Shown here piece by piece: positions 45,873 through 53,889 of a stretch of DNA of 64,000 bases; position 1 is the first letter of the stretch, and each line of letters opens with the position of its first letter. The stretch lies in contig NZ_JAUSYV010000001.1 of the NCBI RefSeq assembly GCF_030817055.1, positions 706,001 to 770,000 of the forward strand, in the 5' to 3' direction. The position numbers and the translations under genes were made by a program. Source of the stretch: Bacillus sp. V2I10. GTDB lineage: Bacteria; Bacillota; Bacilli; Bacillales; Bacillaceae. The notes beneath the pieces are model-generated. The model saw nothing but the letters and a program-made list of their open reading frames with translations. It made no database searches and was not told the DNA's origin.

Positions 45873-46013
45873 AATTTCAAATTTCAAACCTATTACAGGG
45901 TATCATCCAGAGCTTTTAGCGCACTATCGTACAAAATAATTTCCGCAGAGTACAGCCGGTTCCTATTCTGCGATTTCAATTCGTGTCAATCCTTTTACAA
46001 TTTGGAGTAAAAC

Positions 46014-46042
46014 TTGAAAGGTGATTTAAGTAAGTATATTAT
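46014..46042 (+). promoter_or_regulatory. Sigma-A promoter of the exporter operon
   Basis: TTGAAA, 17 nt, TATTAT, 40 nt upstream of the permease start. It lies downstream of the 52-bp array. Confidence 0.65.
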
Positions 46043-46081
46043 TATTAAGGTGCAACATTTTGCTAGTTAGGAGAACATCTT

Positions 46082-46861
46082 ATGCTATTAGATACAATAA
46101 AAACCATAAAAAACAATAAAGATTTAATATATCACTTGACTACTTCAGACTTTAAAGCAAATAACTCAAGGACATATTTTGGTTTTCTATGGTGGATTCT
46201 GGATCCGATTTTTTATATGGCAATTTTCTACTTATTAGTCGTTGTCATACTAGATAGAGGCACGCCAGATTATCCAGTCGTCATTTTTACTGGTTTAATT
46301 CCTCTGAAATTTTTCACTGCTGCTCTAGTAGATGGAACGAATTCCATCTCATCCAAAGGGAATATTCTGCAGCAGGTGTATGTACCGAAAATTATTTTCA
46401 TATTGGTTCGCTTGCTTGTTAACTGTATTAAATATTTGATAAGTGTAGTCGTTCTCTTTTTGTTTTTGGCTATTTACGGTATCGACTTTACGTGGAACGT
46501 GCTGTATTTCCCGCTCATCTTTGTCCTGAATGCATTTTGTTTATTGGGGCTTATGATTTTCTTGGCACATCTGGGCGTCTTTATCCGCGATGTGAAAAAC
46601 ATGATGCAGTACATTACAAGGACTATGATGTATCTGTCTCCTGTATTGTTTGAATTGAGCACCGTTCCTGAAAAATTAGTTCCGCTTCTTTATTTGAATC
46701 CTTTAACGACTTTTATAGAATCATATCGGGACATTCTGGTGTATGGAAAACCACCAGAGTTCATGCCGCTGGCTATCTTAACCATTCTTTCAATGGCCGT
46801 TTTATATTTAGGCATCCGCTTGCTGAACAAAAATGAAAAAGAATATGCTAAGGTGATTTAA
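46082..46861 (+). CDS. tagG: ABC-2 type polysaccharide/teichoic acid export permease (TagG/Wzm-like)
   Basis: 259 residues with six membrane segments. Typical family blocks: DFKANNSRTYFGFLWWILDPIFYM at the N-terminus, FTGLIPLKFF, ...VPKIIFILVRL, RDVKNMMQY and SPVLFELSTVPEKL, LNPLTTFIESYRDILVYG near the end. AGTTAGGAG precedes ATG. The next gene, encoding the ATPase, starts at the base after the stop codon. The complex moves an undecaprenyl-linked polymer across the membrane. The gene symbol follows the B. subtilis naming; the polymer need not be a poly(glycerol phosphate) teichoic acid here. Confidence 0.88.
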   Translation: MLLDTIKTIKNNKDLIYHLTTSDFKANNSRTYFGFLWWILDPIFYMAIFYLLVVVILDRGTPDYPVVIFTGLIPLKFFTAALVDGTNSISSKGNILQQVYVPKIIFILVRLLVNCIKYLISVVVLFLFLAIYGIDFTWNVLYFPLIFVLNAFCLLGLMIFLAHLGVFIRDVKNMMQYITRTMMYLSPVLFELSTVPEKLVPLLYLNPLTTFIESYRDILVYGKPPEFMPLAILTILSMAVLYLGIRLLNKNEKEYAKVI

Positions 46862-47596
46862 TTGAGTGAAAATATAATTGAAGTAAAAGATCTTTGGGTT
46901 TCGTACCCGGAGCATACAGAAAAACCATTAAAAAAACTAATCAGTGTTCATAAAAAAGAGGATCGATTCTGGGCGCTGAAAGGCTTGAACTTCGAAGTTA
47001 AAAAAGGCGAGGTTCTTGGCGTAATCGGCCGAAACGGTTCTGGTAAAAGTACGCTCTTAAAGCTGCTAAGCGGCCTGATTTCTCCCGATAAAGGCGAATT
47101 CAGCATCATGGACGAGGAGCATCCAGTTCTTCTTTCATTGGGAGCGGGATTTCAGCCTGAGCTGCCTGGGATTGAGAATATCTATCTGAATGGCCTCCTT
47201 TTAGGTCATAAAAAGAAAACGATTGATGAAAAAATCGATGATATTATTGAATTCTCCGAGCTTGGCGATTTTATCTATAAACCTGTTCGCACGTATTCTG
47301 CAGGAATGAAATCAAGACTCGCTTTTGCTACTGCTATTTCGCTTGATCCTGAGATTCTACTCATCGATGAAGTTTTAGGAGTAGGCGACACGGCTTTTCA
47401 GATGAAATGCCGTGAAGCGATTATGGAGAAAATCAAACAAGAAAGAACGGTTATTCTTGTTACCCACTCATCGAACTTAGTAAGAGCGATCTGTGACCGT
47501 GTTGTCTGGATTCATCTTGGCGAGCAAAAGGCAGTCGGTGAAACAGGTCCGATCGTTAAGGAATATGATGAATTTATGAAATTGGCAAGAAAATGA
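46862..47596 (+). CDS. tagH: ABC exporter ATPase (TagH/Wzt-like)
   Basis: TTG directly after the permease stop; 244 residues. Walker A is GVIGRNGSGKSTLLK, the Q-loop region LSLGAGFQPELPG, the signature YSAGMKSRLAFA, Walker B ILLIDEVLGVGD and the switch His VTHSS. The SLGAGF...ELPGIENIYLNG stretch is typical for polysaccharide exporter ATPases. There is no C-terminal extension: B. subtilis TagH and some Wzt proteins have an extra domain which is absent here, so no polymer-binding domain is carried by the ATPase. The 4-nt ATGA overlap with the next glycosyltransferase points to one operon. Confidence 0.9.
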   Translation: MSENIIEVKDLWVSYPEHTEKPLKKLISVHKKEDRFWALKGLNFEVKKGEVLGVIGRNGSGKSTLLKLLSGLISPDKGEFSIMDEEHPVLLSLGAGFQPELPGIENIYLNGLLLGHKKKTIDEKIDDIIEFSELGDFIYKPVRTYSAGMKSRLAFATAISLDPEILLIDEVLGVGDTAFQMKCREAIMEKIKQERTVILVTHSSNLVRAICDRVVWIHLGEQKAVGETGPIVKEYDEFMKLARK

Positions 47597-48810
47597 ATAT
47601 TCTCATGCTGCTGTATAAGGATATTCCTTATGATGCGAGAGTAAAAAGAGAGGCCTTGGCATTAGCTGATGCAGGACATGCCGTATACTTAGCCTGCGTC
47701 AGAGAATTCCAGGAGCCTGATCCTTTTTTACATAAAAACATACACTTGATTCGGATTGGCATTTCAGTTAAAAGCATGAAAGCTAGTATGTCTAAAGGGA
47801 ATACCGGCGGTCAAACAAGACAGTCAGCAGTAAAAAAGCTGATTGTCCGCACTGCCAGACTGCCGATTGTCAAAATTCCTAAAGACTACCTGGCCTACTA
47901 TGAATTTTATAAAAAGGTCAAAGCGAATTTAAAAGATGTCTCGATTGATGCCGTTCATTGTCATGATCTAAATACGCTGTGGCAGGGGCACATGCTCTCA
48001 AATGATTTCTCTGCAAAGCTAATCTATGATTCACATGAAATCTTCAACGAGATGGCCGGGCGTAACCAGCTCGACCGCATCGTAGGATATAGGATGGAAA
48101 AACGGCTTTTTCAAAAGATAGATTATTTTATTACTGTGAATCCTTATCTGAGAGATTATTTATTTGAAAAAAACGGTGAAAAACCATGTGTGCTCATTCA
48201 AAATATCCCTCTTTTTCACAAGGATATCCTGAATCAGGATAAGCAAATTGACTGGGATTATAGGTTTAAGGAAGAAGATACGATTCTGCTCTATCAAGGC
48301 GGATTTTCTCCGTACCGCGGACTCGAATTGATCATTGATGCGATGGCTAAGCTTCCTGAAACCTTTAAACTTGTGATGATTGGTTCGGGTATTTTGAAAG
48401 AAGAACTTGTTAGCCGTACTAATTCCCTTGGACTGTCAGACCGGGTCTTTTTTCACGATCAGGTATCTTCTGAGGATTTAATTCATTATACAGCGAAGGC
48501 TGACATCGGCCTTGTGATGTATGAGAAGGTTTCTAAAAACAATTATTATTCAACACCTAATAAAATTTTTGAATACCTTCAGGCAGGTGTTCCTGCTGTT
48601 TCTTCCAATCATCCCGGCAAGTCTGTCATTATTGACGAGTACAAAACCGGCGTGCTGGCAGAGGAAACTCCGGAAGGCATTGTAAATGGCATTATGGAGA
48701 TTATGAATCAATATTCTTACTATCAGCAAAACTGCCTGCTTGCCAGAGAGGTTTTAACTTGGGATACGGAAAGTAAAAAGCTGATACAGATGTATGATAA
48801 TTTATCGTAG
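47593..48810 (+). CDS. GT4-family glycosyltransferase
   Basis: ATG overlaps the ATPase stop by 4 nt. 405 residues, no signal peptide. GT-B fold: N-terminal MLLYKDIPYDARVKREALALADAGHAV, HCHDLNTLWQG, YDSHEIFNEMAG. The C-terminal half has LYQGGFSPYRGLELIIDAMAKL, MIGSG, DRVFFHDQVSSEDLIHYTAKADIG and the donor site STPNKIFEYLQAGVPAVSSNHPG. It acts on the cytoplasmic face on lipid-linked intermediates. Placement with the exporter suggests it makes part of the exported polymer. The sugar is not predictable. Confidence 0.88.
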   Translation: MNILMLLYKDIPYDARVKREALALADAGHAVYLACVREFQEPDPFLHKNIHLIRIGISVKSMKASMSKGNTGGQTRQSAVKKLIVRTARLPIVKIPKDYLAYYEFYKKVKANLKDVSIDAVHCHDLNTLWQGHMLSNDFSAKLIYDSHEIFNEMAGRNQLDRIVGYRMEKRLFQKIDYFITVNPYLRDYLFEKNGEKPCVLIQNIPLFHKDILNQDKQIDWDYRFKEEDTILLYQGGFSPYRGLELIIDAMAKLPETFKLVMIGSGILKEELVSRTNSLGLSDRVFFHDQVSSEDLIHYTAKADIGLVMYEKVSKNNYYSTPNKIFEYLQAGVPAVSSNHPGKSVIIDEYKTGVLAEETPEGIVNGIMEIMNQYSYYQQNCLLAREVLTWDTESKKLIQMYDNLS

Positions 48811-48812
48811 TG

Positions 48813-48844
48813 GATGTGGGGTTATAGCACCACATCTTTTTTAT
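48813..48844 (+). terminator. Rho-independent terminator
   Basis: GATGTGG ... CCACATC, T6. It ends the exporter operon. Confidence 0.85.
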
Positions 48845-48907
48845 AAATATTTAATTAAAATGAAATGAAATTCTAATAATAAAGAAAAATACTCTTTTTC
48901 AGGCACG

Positions 48908-48916
48908 TGATATAAT
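48908..48916 (+). promoter_or_regulatory. Extended -10 promoter element of mnaA
   Basis: TGATATAAT (TGn extended -10), 45 nt upstream of the mnaA ATG. The -35 region is weak. Confidence 0.55.
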
Positions 48917-48960
48917 GAGACTAGCTGCCTAAATTGGACTATAAAAGGAGTTTCGTATAT

Positions 48961-50106
48961 ATGGATCGCAAATTAAAAGTCATGACTATTTTCGGTACAA
49001 GACCTGAAGCCATTAAAATGGCACCGCTTGTGCTTGAACTTGAAAAGTATCCGGATGAAATTGATTCAATCGTTACTGTAACTGCCCAGCATCGTCAAAT
49101 GCTTGATCAGGTATTGGAATTATTTGAAGTCACTCCAGATCATGATCTGAACATTATGAAGGACCGCCAGACGCTGACAGGTGTAACAACAAAGGCGCTC
49201 GAAGGCTTAGATGAAGTGATGAAGGAAGTTAAGCCTGATCTTGTACTGGTTCATGGCGATACAACGACAACGTTTGTTGCAAGCTTAGCTGCATTTTATA
49301 ATCAAATTGCTGTTGGGCATGTAGAAGCAGGGCTCAGAACATGGAACAAATACTCTCCATTCCCTGAAGAGGTTAATCGTCAAATTACAGGTGTGATTGC
49401 AGATCTTCATTTTGCTCCAACGGACAAAGCGGAAGCCAATCTGCTTCAGGAAAATAAAAAAGGCGAGACGATTTACATAACAGGCAACACCGCGATTGAT
49501 GCTTTAAAAACAACTGTTAAGGATTCCTATACACATGAGGTGCTTGAGAAGGTAGGATCTGACCGCATGATTCTATTAACCGCTCACCGCCGCGAGAACT
49601 TAGGGGAGCCAATGAGAAACATGTTCCGTGCGATTAAGCGCCTGATCACAGAGCATAATGATGTACAGGTTGTTTATCCTGTCCATTTAAATCCGGCTGT
49701 TCGCGAGGTAGCGGATGAAATCCTTGGCAATGATCCTAGAATTCATTTGATCGAACCGCTTGGCGTTTATGATTTCCATAACTTTGCTTCTAAAGCTCAT
49801 ATTATCCTGACAGATTCAGGCGGCGTACAGGAAGAAGCGCCATCTCTTGGAGTGCCTGTCCTTGTATTGCGGGACACAACAGAGCGCCCTGAAGGGATTG
49901 AAGCAGGAACATTGAAGCTAGCGGGTACAGATGAGGAAACGATCTATAAGCTTGCTTACGAGCTGCTTAACAATAAAGAACGCTATGAAGAGATGTCGAA
50001 AGCCTCTAATCCATATGGAGACGGAGAAGCTTCCAGACGTATCGCGGAAGCCATTCTGCACTATTTCAAAAAGCGTGATGAAAAGCCTGTACCTTTCCAA
50101 GTATAA
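48961..50106 (+). CDS. mnaA: UDP-N-acetylglucosamine 2-epimerase
   Basis: ATG at 48961 begins the conserved MDRKLKVMTIFGTRPEAIKM; an in-frame TTG at 48934 would cover the ribosome binding site. 381 residues. Typical blocks: FGTRPEAIKMAPL, TAQHRQMLDQVL, LVHGDTTTTF, GHVEAGLRTWNKYSPFPEE, TGNTAIDAL, LTAHRRENLG, LTDSGGVQEEAPSLGVPVLVLRDTTERPE. It interconverts UDP-GlcNAc and UDP-ManNAc, giving the sugar for the linkage unit and the substrate of the WecC-like enzyme. The symbol follows B. subtilis (mnaA/yvyH), whose gene also lies near tag, lyt and gtaB genes. Confidence 0.95.
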   Translation: MDRKLKVMTIFGTRPEAIKMAPLVLELEKYPDEIDSIVTVTAQHRQMLDQVLELFEVTPDHDLNIMKDRQTLTGVTTKALEGLDEVMKEVKPDLVLVHGDTTTTFVASLAAFYNQIAVGHVEAGLRTWNKYSPFPEEVNRQITGVIADLHFAPTDKAEANLLQENKKGETIYITGNTAIDALKTTVKDSYTHEVLEKVGSDRMILLTAHRRENLGEPMRNMFRAIKRLITEHNDVQVVYPVHLNPAVREVADEILGNDPRIHLIEPLGVYDFHNFASKAHIILTDSGGVQEEAPSLGVPVLVLRDTTERPEGIEAGTLKLAGTDEETIYKLAYELLNNKERYEEMSKASNPYGDGEASRRIAEAILHYFKKRDEKPVPFQV

Positions 50107-50110
50107 CGGC

Positions 50111-50150
50111 AAAAAAGACGACCTGATGCTGAAATCAGGTCGTCTTTTTT
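50111..50150. terminator. Shared bidirectional terminator
   Basis: AAAAAAGACGACCTGAT, 6-nt loop, ATCAGGTCGTCTTTTTT: a 17-bp stem with A-run and T-run, active in both directions. It serves mnaA and the convergent glycosyltransferase, whose last codons and stop (50135-50137) lie inside the right arm. Confidence 0.92.
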
Positions 50151-51367
50151 ATGTGGTTGATGCTTTGAGATTCATTGCAGTAGTGCAGGGCTTGAGAAAG
50201 CTCTGCTGCCTGTGTTTCTCTATTAAAAGATTGAAGAAGATGGTGACGCAGGTTTTTCTTCATTTCTTTAAGTGTTTCTGGCTGACTTTGAGCGAGCTTG
50301 AGTGCACGGATAAAGTCTTCCGGATTCTCTGGTTCAAATGTGAAGCCGGCATGATTTTTCTCTATGATCTCTCTGGCTTCACCCTCAACACCGATCAGTA
50401 CCGGCAGTGAAACCGCCATATAATCGAACACCTTGGATGGAATGGTGATTTCGAATAATGGGTGCTTTTTTAAACTGACAATGCCAAGATCAGCGCTGTC
50501 GTAGTAGGAAGCCAATTCTTCTTTTCTTTTGCTGTCCAGAAAGAGAACGTTGGTTAACTCATTTGCTTTCACTTGTTCCATTAAAGCTTCTTTTTCAACA
50601 CCTTCACCAATGAACATAAAGCAGACAGAAGGGTCATCCTTCAGCTTTACCGCAGCTGTTATGATGGTCTGAAGACCTTGGGCTGCCCCAATATTGCCTG
50701 TATAAAGAACGAGGAATTTATCTTCGATCCCGTATTCTTTTTTCACATCGTTCCTTTTTATAACAGGTTTTAAGGTATTTGGATTCACTCCGTTTGGAAT
50801 GACGATGATCTTATCTGCTGAAATACCCATGTCTATCAGACGGTCTTTGTAGCCGTGAGTGACGACAACAATCAGATCCGCTTTTTTATAAATGAAATTC
50901 TCAAGCTTTCTGGCGAGATTCAGTAATTTTTTGTTTTTAAATTGACCTAAAATTTCAGCGAAGTCTACCCATAAATCACGGACTTCAAAAACGAACTTTG
51001 TTCTATGAATGCGGCTCAGCACATACCCGGTAACCCCTTGAAAGAGCTGGGGGGAAGTTGCATAAACGATATCCGGTTTTTTAACGAACAAGCCGCTGAA
51101 GATGCTTGAGCACATGAATGACAAGTAGTTGGCTAAACGCCGGATTGAGCTTTTTTTAGTATCACGTATGCGAAAAGAGCGATAAACGGAAAGCTTGTTC
51201 ACCTTCTCTTTGCTGTACAATTTAGAAGTTGACTCATGATTTGGAAAGGCCGTAAGCACATGCAGATCATGCCCTAAGTTTGTAAGATTCGTACTCATAT
51301 CAAAGGCACGGCCTTGTGCTGCACCAATTTCAGGCGGAAAGTGCTGTGTTATATAAACGATTTTCAT
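50135..51367 (-). CDS. WbuB-like GT4 glycosyltransferase
   Basis: 410 residues. MKIVYITQHFPPEIGAAQGRAFDMSTNLTNLGHDLHVLT is the usual start of WbuB-type transferases. YATSPQLFQGV, FEVRDLWVDFAEILGQ, VVTHGYKDRLIDMG, VIPNGVNPNTLKP, LYTGNIGAAQGLQTII and IPSKVFDYMAVSLPVLIG follow in order. AAAGGGATCACT precedes ATG on the minus strand. Known members add amino-deoxy-hexoses such as FucNAc to lipid-linked glycans. The gene is convergent with mnaA and divergent from the next glycosyltransferase. Its sugar is unknown. Confidence 0.88.
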   Translation of the reverse strand: MKIVYITQHFPPEIGAAQGRAFDMSTNLTNLGHDLHVLTAFPNHESTSKLYSKEKVNKLSVYRSFRIRDTKKSSIRRLANYLSFMCSSIFSGLFVKKPDIVYATSPQLFQGVTGYVLSRIHRTKFVFEVRDLWVDFAEILGQFKNKKLLNLARKLENFIYKKADLIVVVTHGYKDRLIDMGISADKIIVIPNGVNPNTLKPVIKRNDVKKEYGIEDKFLVLYTGNIGAAQGLQTIITAAVKLKDDPSVCFMFIGEGVEKEALMEQVKANELTNVLFLDSKRKEELASYYDSADLGIVSLKKHPLFEITIPSKVFDYMAVSLPVLIGVEGEAREIIEKNHAGFTFEPENPEDFIRALKLAQSQPETLKEMKKNLRHHLLQSFNRETQAAELSQALHYCNESQSINHIKKTT

Positions 51368-51509
51368 AGTGATCCCTTTCCATTAAAAATTAGGATATGT
51401 CAATATAATAGTGTAAAGTATAAATTGAAAAGTTACAACTTAGAGTTGAGAGAACATCAATGCGCTAAACGTTATACTCTGCTATAACTTTAAAAAGGAA
51501 TGGATATCT

Positions 51510-52634
51510 ATGAAGAAAATCTGCGTAATCACGTCTGTTCATAACGCATATGACGGCCGTATTTATCATAAGCAATGCAAATCACTTGTTAAGGCGGGGT
51601 ATGATGTCTCGCTTGTTGCACCAAAGCCTGAGAAAATGCTGGAGGATTCAATAAAGCTTATTCCAATTGAAAAGCCAAAGCAGGAATTCAAGCGTTTTTT
51701 ACATACGTTTACTGTTTTTAAAGCAGCAAGAAAAACAAATGCAGACCTTTATCATTTTCATGATCCAGAGCTTATTCCAGTCGGGGTTCTGCTTCGGATT
51801 TTTACCGGAAAGCCTGTAATTTTTGATGCCCATGAGCATTATCCTAATGCGATTATGAGCAAAAAATACTTGAAAAGATGGATGAAAAAACCAGTCCGTT
51901 TCATTTACGAAACCATTGAGAGAATTTCTCTGCCTATTTTGTCAGGCGTTATTTATACGACGGACGAAGTAGGAGAGAGGTATCAGAGATATAACTCCTG
52001 CAAGATTGAAAACTATCCTTTGACTGAAATGTTCACGCTCAATCACTCTTCGCTGAAAAATCCAGACATGATTCTTTATCTTGGCGGAATAACTCCTATC
52101 AGAGGGATTGAACAGTTAACAGAGGCCTTTTCACTGGCAGCGGACAAGCATCCGGATGCAAGGTTTGTTTTTGTTGGAAGATTTGAGTCTGAAGCATTCG
52201 AACGGAAAATCAAACAGAAGGTAAAAGATTATGGATTGGCTGACCGCGTGGAGTTTATGGGAAGTGTGCCTTATTCAGAAATCGAAACCTATCTATCAAA
52301 GGCTTCAATCGGCATTATTCCTTACTTGCCTGAGCCTAATCATTTGGTCTGTCTGCCCAATAAACTATTTGAATACATGGCAGCAGGTGTTGCGATTCTG
52401 GCTTCTGATTTTCCTCATTACCGGAAAGTGGTGGAGAATTCACGCAGCGGACTTTTGATTGATCCTGAGAAGCCTGAATCCATTGCTGATGCATTGAATG
52501 TGCTGCTGGATGATCCGGAAAAGACAAAAGATTTTGGTGTAAATGGAAGAATGAGTTTCGAAACAACGTATAATTGGGAAACTGAAGAAAAAAAGTTAGT
52601 CTCATTTTATAAAAAATTGCTGAAGCAGCAATAG
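51510..52634 (+). CDS. GT4-family glycosyltransferase
   Basis: 374 residues; AAAGGAATGG precedes ATG. N-terminal MKKICVITSVHNAYDGRIYHKQCKSLVKAGYDV, HFHDPELIPVG, DAHEHYPNAIMSKKYLKRW; C-terminal LYLGGITPIRGIEQLTEAF, FVGRFESEAFERKIKQ, FMGSVPYSEIETYLSKASIGIIPYLPEP, NKLFEYMAAGVAILASDFPHYRKVV. It resembles the transferase at 47593-48810 in motif order. Stand-alone gene divergent from the WbuB-like gene; no clear terminator is seen after it, so some transcripts may enter tagO. Confidence 0.87.
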   Translation: MKKICVITSVHNAYDGRIYHKQCKSLVKAGYDVSLVAPKPEKMLEDSIKLIPIEKPKQEFKRFLHTFTVFKAARKTNADLYHFHDPELIPVGVLLRIFTGKPVIFDAHEHYPNAIMSKKYLKRWMKKPVRFIYETIERISLPILSGVIYTTDEVGERYQRYNSCKIENYPLTEMFTLNHSSLKNPDMILYLGGITPIRGIEQLTEAFSLAADKHPDARFVFVGRFESEAFERKIKQKVKDYGLADRVEFMGSVPYSEIETYLSKASIGIIPYLPEPNHLVCLPNKLFEYMAAGVAILASDFPHYRKVVENSRSGLLIDPEKPESIADALNVLLDDPEKTKDFGVNGRMSFETTYNWETEEKKLVSFYKKLLKQQ

Positions 52635-52703
52635 CGATTATGATTTTGTTCAAAAAGAGTTCATACTTAGAATAAAGCGTGCAAAATCTTAACAAAATAA
52701 TAA

Positions 52704-52731
52704 TTGCAAGTTTATATATTTTTGCTATGAT
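52704..52731 (+). promoter_or_regulatory. Sigma-A promoter of tagO
   Basis: TTGCAA, 16 nt, TATGAT, about 40 nt before the tagO ATG. Confidence 0.6.
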
Positions 52732-52769
52732 GGAGGAAGTGAAAATATCTCACACAAGTTGGTGTAAGC

Positions 52770-53852
52770 ATGTTAGATTATTCTAATTATATTATAGCTT
52801 TTATAGTATCGTTTATAGTGGCTGTATCTATTACACCACTTATAAAAAAACTTGCGATAAAAATCGGGGCGGTTGATAAGCCCAACAAGCGAAAAATCCA
52901 TCAGGGCCTAATGCCAAGGCTTGGCGGTCTTGCCATCTTTATTGGTGTTGTGGCAGGCTACCTATACCTGCGTCCTGAATCAATGTATATGAAAGAGATT
53001 ATAATCGGTGCTTTCATCATTATCATCATTGGTATTCTTGATGATCGCTTTACTCTTTCGGCAAAGTATAAGCTTGCAGGGCAGTTGGCTGCAGCAGCAG
53101 TCGTTGTCTCATCCGGATTGCTTATTAACAAGATTACCCTTCCATTTTTCGGACTGATCTATCTTGATTATTGGAGCTATCCTGTAACCATTCTCTGGAT
53201 CGTCGGCGTCACAAACGCCATCAATCTGATTGATGGATTAGACGGGCTGGCAGCGGGCGTTTCATCTATAGCGATGACCAGTATCCTGATCATGGCGTTT
53301 ACTAATTTTCAATTTGCAGTTGTATCCCTGTGTGTAATTCTGATCGGAAGCACGCTCGGATTCCTGATTCACAATTTCTACCCGGCGAAGATTTTTATGG
53401 GAGATACCGGAGCGCTGTTCCTCGGATATTCCATCTCTATTCTGTCGACAATGGGATTATTTAAAAACATCACGTTATTCGGTTTTATTATTCCGATCAT
53501 TGTTTTGGCTATACCTATTTTTGACACACTCTTTGCGATTGTGCGAAGACTGGTGAACAGACAGAATATCGCTGCACCCGATAAGCTTCATTTGCACTAT
53601 TGTTTAGTGGACATGGGATTCAGCCACAGAAAGTCCGTGCTGCTTATTTACTTCTTCAGTGCATGCTTTGGACTGTCGGCTATTCTTTTCTCAAATGCAA
53701 CGATGTGGATGGCTCTCTTAATTATGATGATTTTGCTGTTCTTCATCCAGATTACAGCTGAGCTCATCGGATTAATCGGGGAAGGCCATAAACCGCTTAT
53801 AAATGCATTCAGAAAGCTTTTGGCTAAGCCAAAGCCTCAAAAAGATAATTAA
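52770..53852 (+). CDS. tagO: Undecaprenyl-phosphate GlcNAc-1-phosphate transferase
   Basis: 360 residues, about ten or eleven membrane segments. MraY/WecA family motifs: DKPNKRKIHQGLMPRLGGLAIF, ILDDRF (Asp pair), WIVGVTNAINLIDGLDGLAAG, AKIFMGDTGALFLGY, IPIFDTLFAIVRR and the HIHH-like PDKLHLHYCLVDMG loop. It attaches GlcNAc-1-P to undecaprenyl phosphate, the first step of wall teichoic/teichuronic polymer synthesis, on the inner membrane face. The ribosome binding site is weak (GGTG). Its place next to a TagV-type LCP gene and yvyE is the same as in B. subtilis. Confidence 0.94.
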   Translation: MLDYSNYIIAFIVSFIVAVSITPLIKKLAIKIGAVDKPNKRKIHQGLMPRLGGLAIFIGVVAGYLYLRPESMYMKEIIIGAFIIIIIGILDDRFTLSAKYKLAGQLAAAAVVVSSGLLINKITLPFFGLIYLDYWSYPVTILWIVGVTNAINLIDGLDGLAAGVSSIAMTSILIMAFTNFQFAVVSLCVILIGSTLGFLIHNFYPAKIFMGDTGALFLGYSISILSTMGLFKNITLFGFIIPIIVLAIPIFDTLFAIVRRLVNRQNIAAPDKLHLHYCLVDMGFSHRKSVLLIYFFSACFGLSAILFSNATMWMALLIMMILLFFIQITAELIGLIGEGHKPLINAFRKLLAKPKPQKDN

Positions 53853-53854
53853 TT

Positions 53855-53884
53855 CCGCATAGCTGCTGCTGTGCGGTTTTTTTA
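53855..53884 (+). terminator. Rho-independent terminator
   Basis: CCGCATAGC, loop, GCTGTGCGG (one mismatch), T7, directly after tagO. Confidence 0.85.
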
Positions 53885-53889
53885 TTTTC

